Source: Pseudarthrobacter defluvii | GTDB taxonomy: Bacteria; Actinomycetota; Actinomycetes; Actinomycetales; Micrococcaceae | Assembly: GCF_030816725.1 (NCBI RefSeq) | Contig: NZ_JAUSYG010000001.1 | Coordinates: 4,092,001-4,156,000, forward strand | Length of the DNA stretch: 64,000 bases | Reading direction: 5' to 3' | Shown: in pieces, positions 62,672 to 64,000 of the stretch | How the letters are laid out: every line of letters starts with the position of its first letter | How positions within the stretch are numbered: position 1 is the stretch's first letter | Notes under the pieces: generated by a model | Seen by the model: only the letters and a program-made list of their open reading frames with translations | Databases searched by the model: none | What the model was told of the DNA's origin: nothing | Translations under genes and position numbers: made by a program

Positions 62672-63490
62672 TCAGGAAAACTGGACGCCCAGGGAAGCGA
62701 GCCGCGCCTCCAGGACCTGGGCCACGCCGTCGTCGTCAAAATGCGGAGCCTGCTGCCCTGCCGCCCGGATGGCCTCCGGGTGGCCGCTGGCCATTGCGTA
62801 GCCGTGCCCGGCCCAGCGAAGCATCTCGATGTCGTTGGGCATGTCCCCGAAGGCCACCACGTCTGCGGCGTCGATGCCCAGGGCGGACGCGTACTCAGCC
62901 AGGGTGACGGCCTTGTTCACCCCGGGCAGGGACAGTTCCAGCATCGCGACGCCGGGCGAGGAATGGGTGGCTGCGGCCAGGTGCTCGACGGCGGGAGCCA
63001 CCTCGGCGAGGAAGTCATCCGGCGTGCCGTCGCGGACGATCGCCAGGAACTTCACCACGGAGTCATTGGTTGTCAGGGTGTCTTTTAGCGGTGCGGGGGT
63101 GAATTCGGCGAGCAGCTCGCTGGATTCGTTCTCGATGAAGCCGGGTTCAAGATGGAATCCCGTCAGTGTTTCGGCGGCGAACAGCGCGGCTGGCCGGAGC
63201 TTCTTGATGATGCTGCGGACTTCCAGGGCAGTATCGATGGCCAGGGTGCGGGCGGAGACCAGGCGGTCCGCCTCCAGGTCCCAGACCACGGCACCGTTTG
63301 AGCAGATCACCCGGCCGGCGTGGCCCAGCTGCTCTTCGAGGGGGTGCAGCCACCGCGGCGGCCGGCCGGTGACAAAGACGAGTTCGACGCCGGCCTCCCG
63401 GCAGGCATGGAAGGCGCGGACGGTGCGGGGGCTGATTTTTCCGTCATGCCCGAGAATTGTTCCGTCGATATCACTTGCAACCAGCCGCAT
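62672..63490 (-). CDS. HAD hydrolase, Cof/IIB subfamily
   Basis: A 272-residue phosphatase. Motif I is LVASDIDGTILG at the N-terminus. Motif II is FVTGRPPRW, the conserved Lys follows in PGVNKAVTLAEYASAL and motif IV is VAFGDMPNDIEMLRWAG. The C2B cap lies between. ATG 63490 is next to GCAGG. A second Cof-type enzyme is at 8194; both share the layout but are not close copies. Physiological substrate (sugar or nucleotide phosphate) unknown. Confidence 0.93.
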   Translation of the reverse strand: MRLVASDIDGTILGHDGKISPRTVRAFHACREAGVELVFVTGRPPRWLHPLEEQLGHAGRVICSNGAVVWDLEADRLVSARTLAIDTALEVRSIIKKLRPAALFAAETLTGFHLEPGFIENESSELLAEFTPAPLKDTLTTNDSVVKFLAIVRDGTPDDFLAEVAPAVEHLAAATHSSPGVAMLELSLPGVNKAVTLAEYASALGIDAADVVAFGDMPNDIEMLRWAGHGYAMASGHPEAIRAAGQQAPHFDDDGVAQVLEARLASLGVQFS

Positions 63491-63599
63491 CCTGCAAGTC
63501 TACGTGGGCCGGGGGCGGCGGGCGCGCCGGAAGGCGGCAGGCCGCCGTCGTACTTCGCCGTCAAGCACCTCGGCGCTTATGTCGAAGGGCGTATGCCTG

Positions 63600-64000
63600 T
63601 CAGGACGGGATGCGTACCGAATCCACGGACAGCAGCCGCGCGTAATTCAGGCACATGCTCAGGCCTTCATCCGCCGGCACCCGCGTGCCCTTGAGGACTA
63701 CCGGGTCCCCGCCGGCAAGTCGCTGGCCGCCGGGAAGGACGAGGGTTTCGGCGTCGAAGCTGGCTCCTTCGGGAAAGATCAGCGTGTAATCGTTCCCGTC
63801 GTCAGCCTGCAGGATGAGGCACCCCGCCCCGTCCTTATCCATATGTCCGTTGAGCTGCGCCTCCGGCCCTGCTGCGGACGGCCGGCCGTCATGGACCATC
63901 GCCTTCAGCCCATCCGGTCCCGGCAGGACGGCGGTGGACAGCTGCGGGGAGGCCGGCACCAGCCGGAAGGCATAGCGGCCGTCGGCACCGTCCGCAGGCG
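63600..64000 (-). CDS. Unknown protein, 5' part outside the window
   Basis: The frame is open from the right edge (no stop through 64000) to TGA at 63600, so at least 132 residues are encoded and the true start lies outside. A GTG near 63959 is internal. Visible sequence is beta-rich ([53 protein letters not shown]) and ends LLSVDSVRIPS. Two Cys occur (GCLIL, SMCLNY). No motif recognised; such sequences appear in Arthrobacter lipoproteins, but the N-terminus is not visible. Confidence 0.6.
   Translation of the reverse strand, partial: PADGADGRYAFRLVPASPQLSTAVLPGPDGLKAMVHDGRPSAAGPEAQLNGHMDKDGAGCLILQADDGNDYTLIFPEGASFDAETLVLPGGQRLAGGDPVVLKGTRVPADEGLSMCLNYARLLSVDSVRIPS

Overview
The window is high-GC DNA with dense genes on both strands, Shine-Dalgarno-led ATG, GTG and TTG starts, and several apparently leaderless genes. 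The gene set includes phosphoketolase, LysG/LysE, GAF-ANTAR, ROK repressor, MatC, NERD and many short hydrophilic stress proteins. This points to an actinobacterium of the Micrococcaceae, most likely Arthrobacter or Pseudarthrobacter. That assignment is an inference from gene content. I found no rRNA, tRNA, CRISPR array, insertion sequence, integrase or phage gene. No stretch over 300 bases lacks a gene.

Layout. 0-9 kb: a type B carboxylesterase, an internally deleted DUF429 gene, divergent phosphoketolase (xfp) and large catalase (katE), a small HTH protein, a histidine phosphatase and a HAD phosphatase. 9-16 kb: an orphan AbiEi-like gene bracketed by repeats, then serS, a lipid kinase, rhodanese-pheA, and an amidase preceded by a 32-codon leader ORF. 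16-18 kb: small conserved proteins, a LapA-like membrane protein and a DHFR-like reductase. 18-23 kb: a GntR-controlled cluster (MatC-type carrier, class III CoA-transferase, fused carboxyltransferase) that looks like a dicarboxylate or malonate module. 23-33 kb: LysE/LysG, NERD protein, phosphoglucomutase, 2H phosphoesterase, a RutE-like reductase beside a uracil-type permease, GDSL hydrolase and GAF-ANTAR regulator.

33-48 kb is the carbohydrate section. It holds a GH13 enzyme resembling trehalose synthase, then a ROK repressor divergent from a ten-gene operon. The operon encodes an ABC sugar importer without its ATPase, three Gfo/Idh/MocA dehydrogenases, one dehydrogenase-like protein that has lost the EKP lysine, two TIM-barrel isomerases and a TolB-like beta-propeller. 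The enzyme set suggests oxidation of a glycoside to a 3-keto intermediate, as in levoglucosan-type pathways. The promoter and probable ROK operators are visible.

48-55 kb is a stress-type island: two SDR proteins, acidic small proteins, DUF6328 and DUF6766 membrane proteins and glycerate kinase. 55-61 kb holds a methyltransferase and a signalling cluster of hybrid histidine kinase, GGDEF-EAL protein and divergent EAL protein. 61-64 kb ends with small stress proteins, a glycerophosphodiesterase, a second HAD phosphatase and a truncated gene.

The most interesting signals are: a recurring palindrome (TAAGC-N2-GCTTA) upstream of katE, the LapA-like gene and two sets of small stress genes; the inverted motif copies around the orphan AbiEi-like gene; the coupled leader ORF before the amidase; and the EKP-less dehydrogenase paralogue in the sugar operon.
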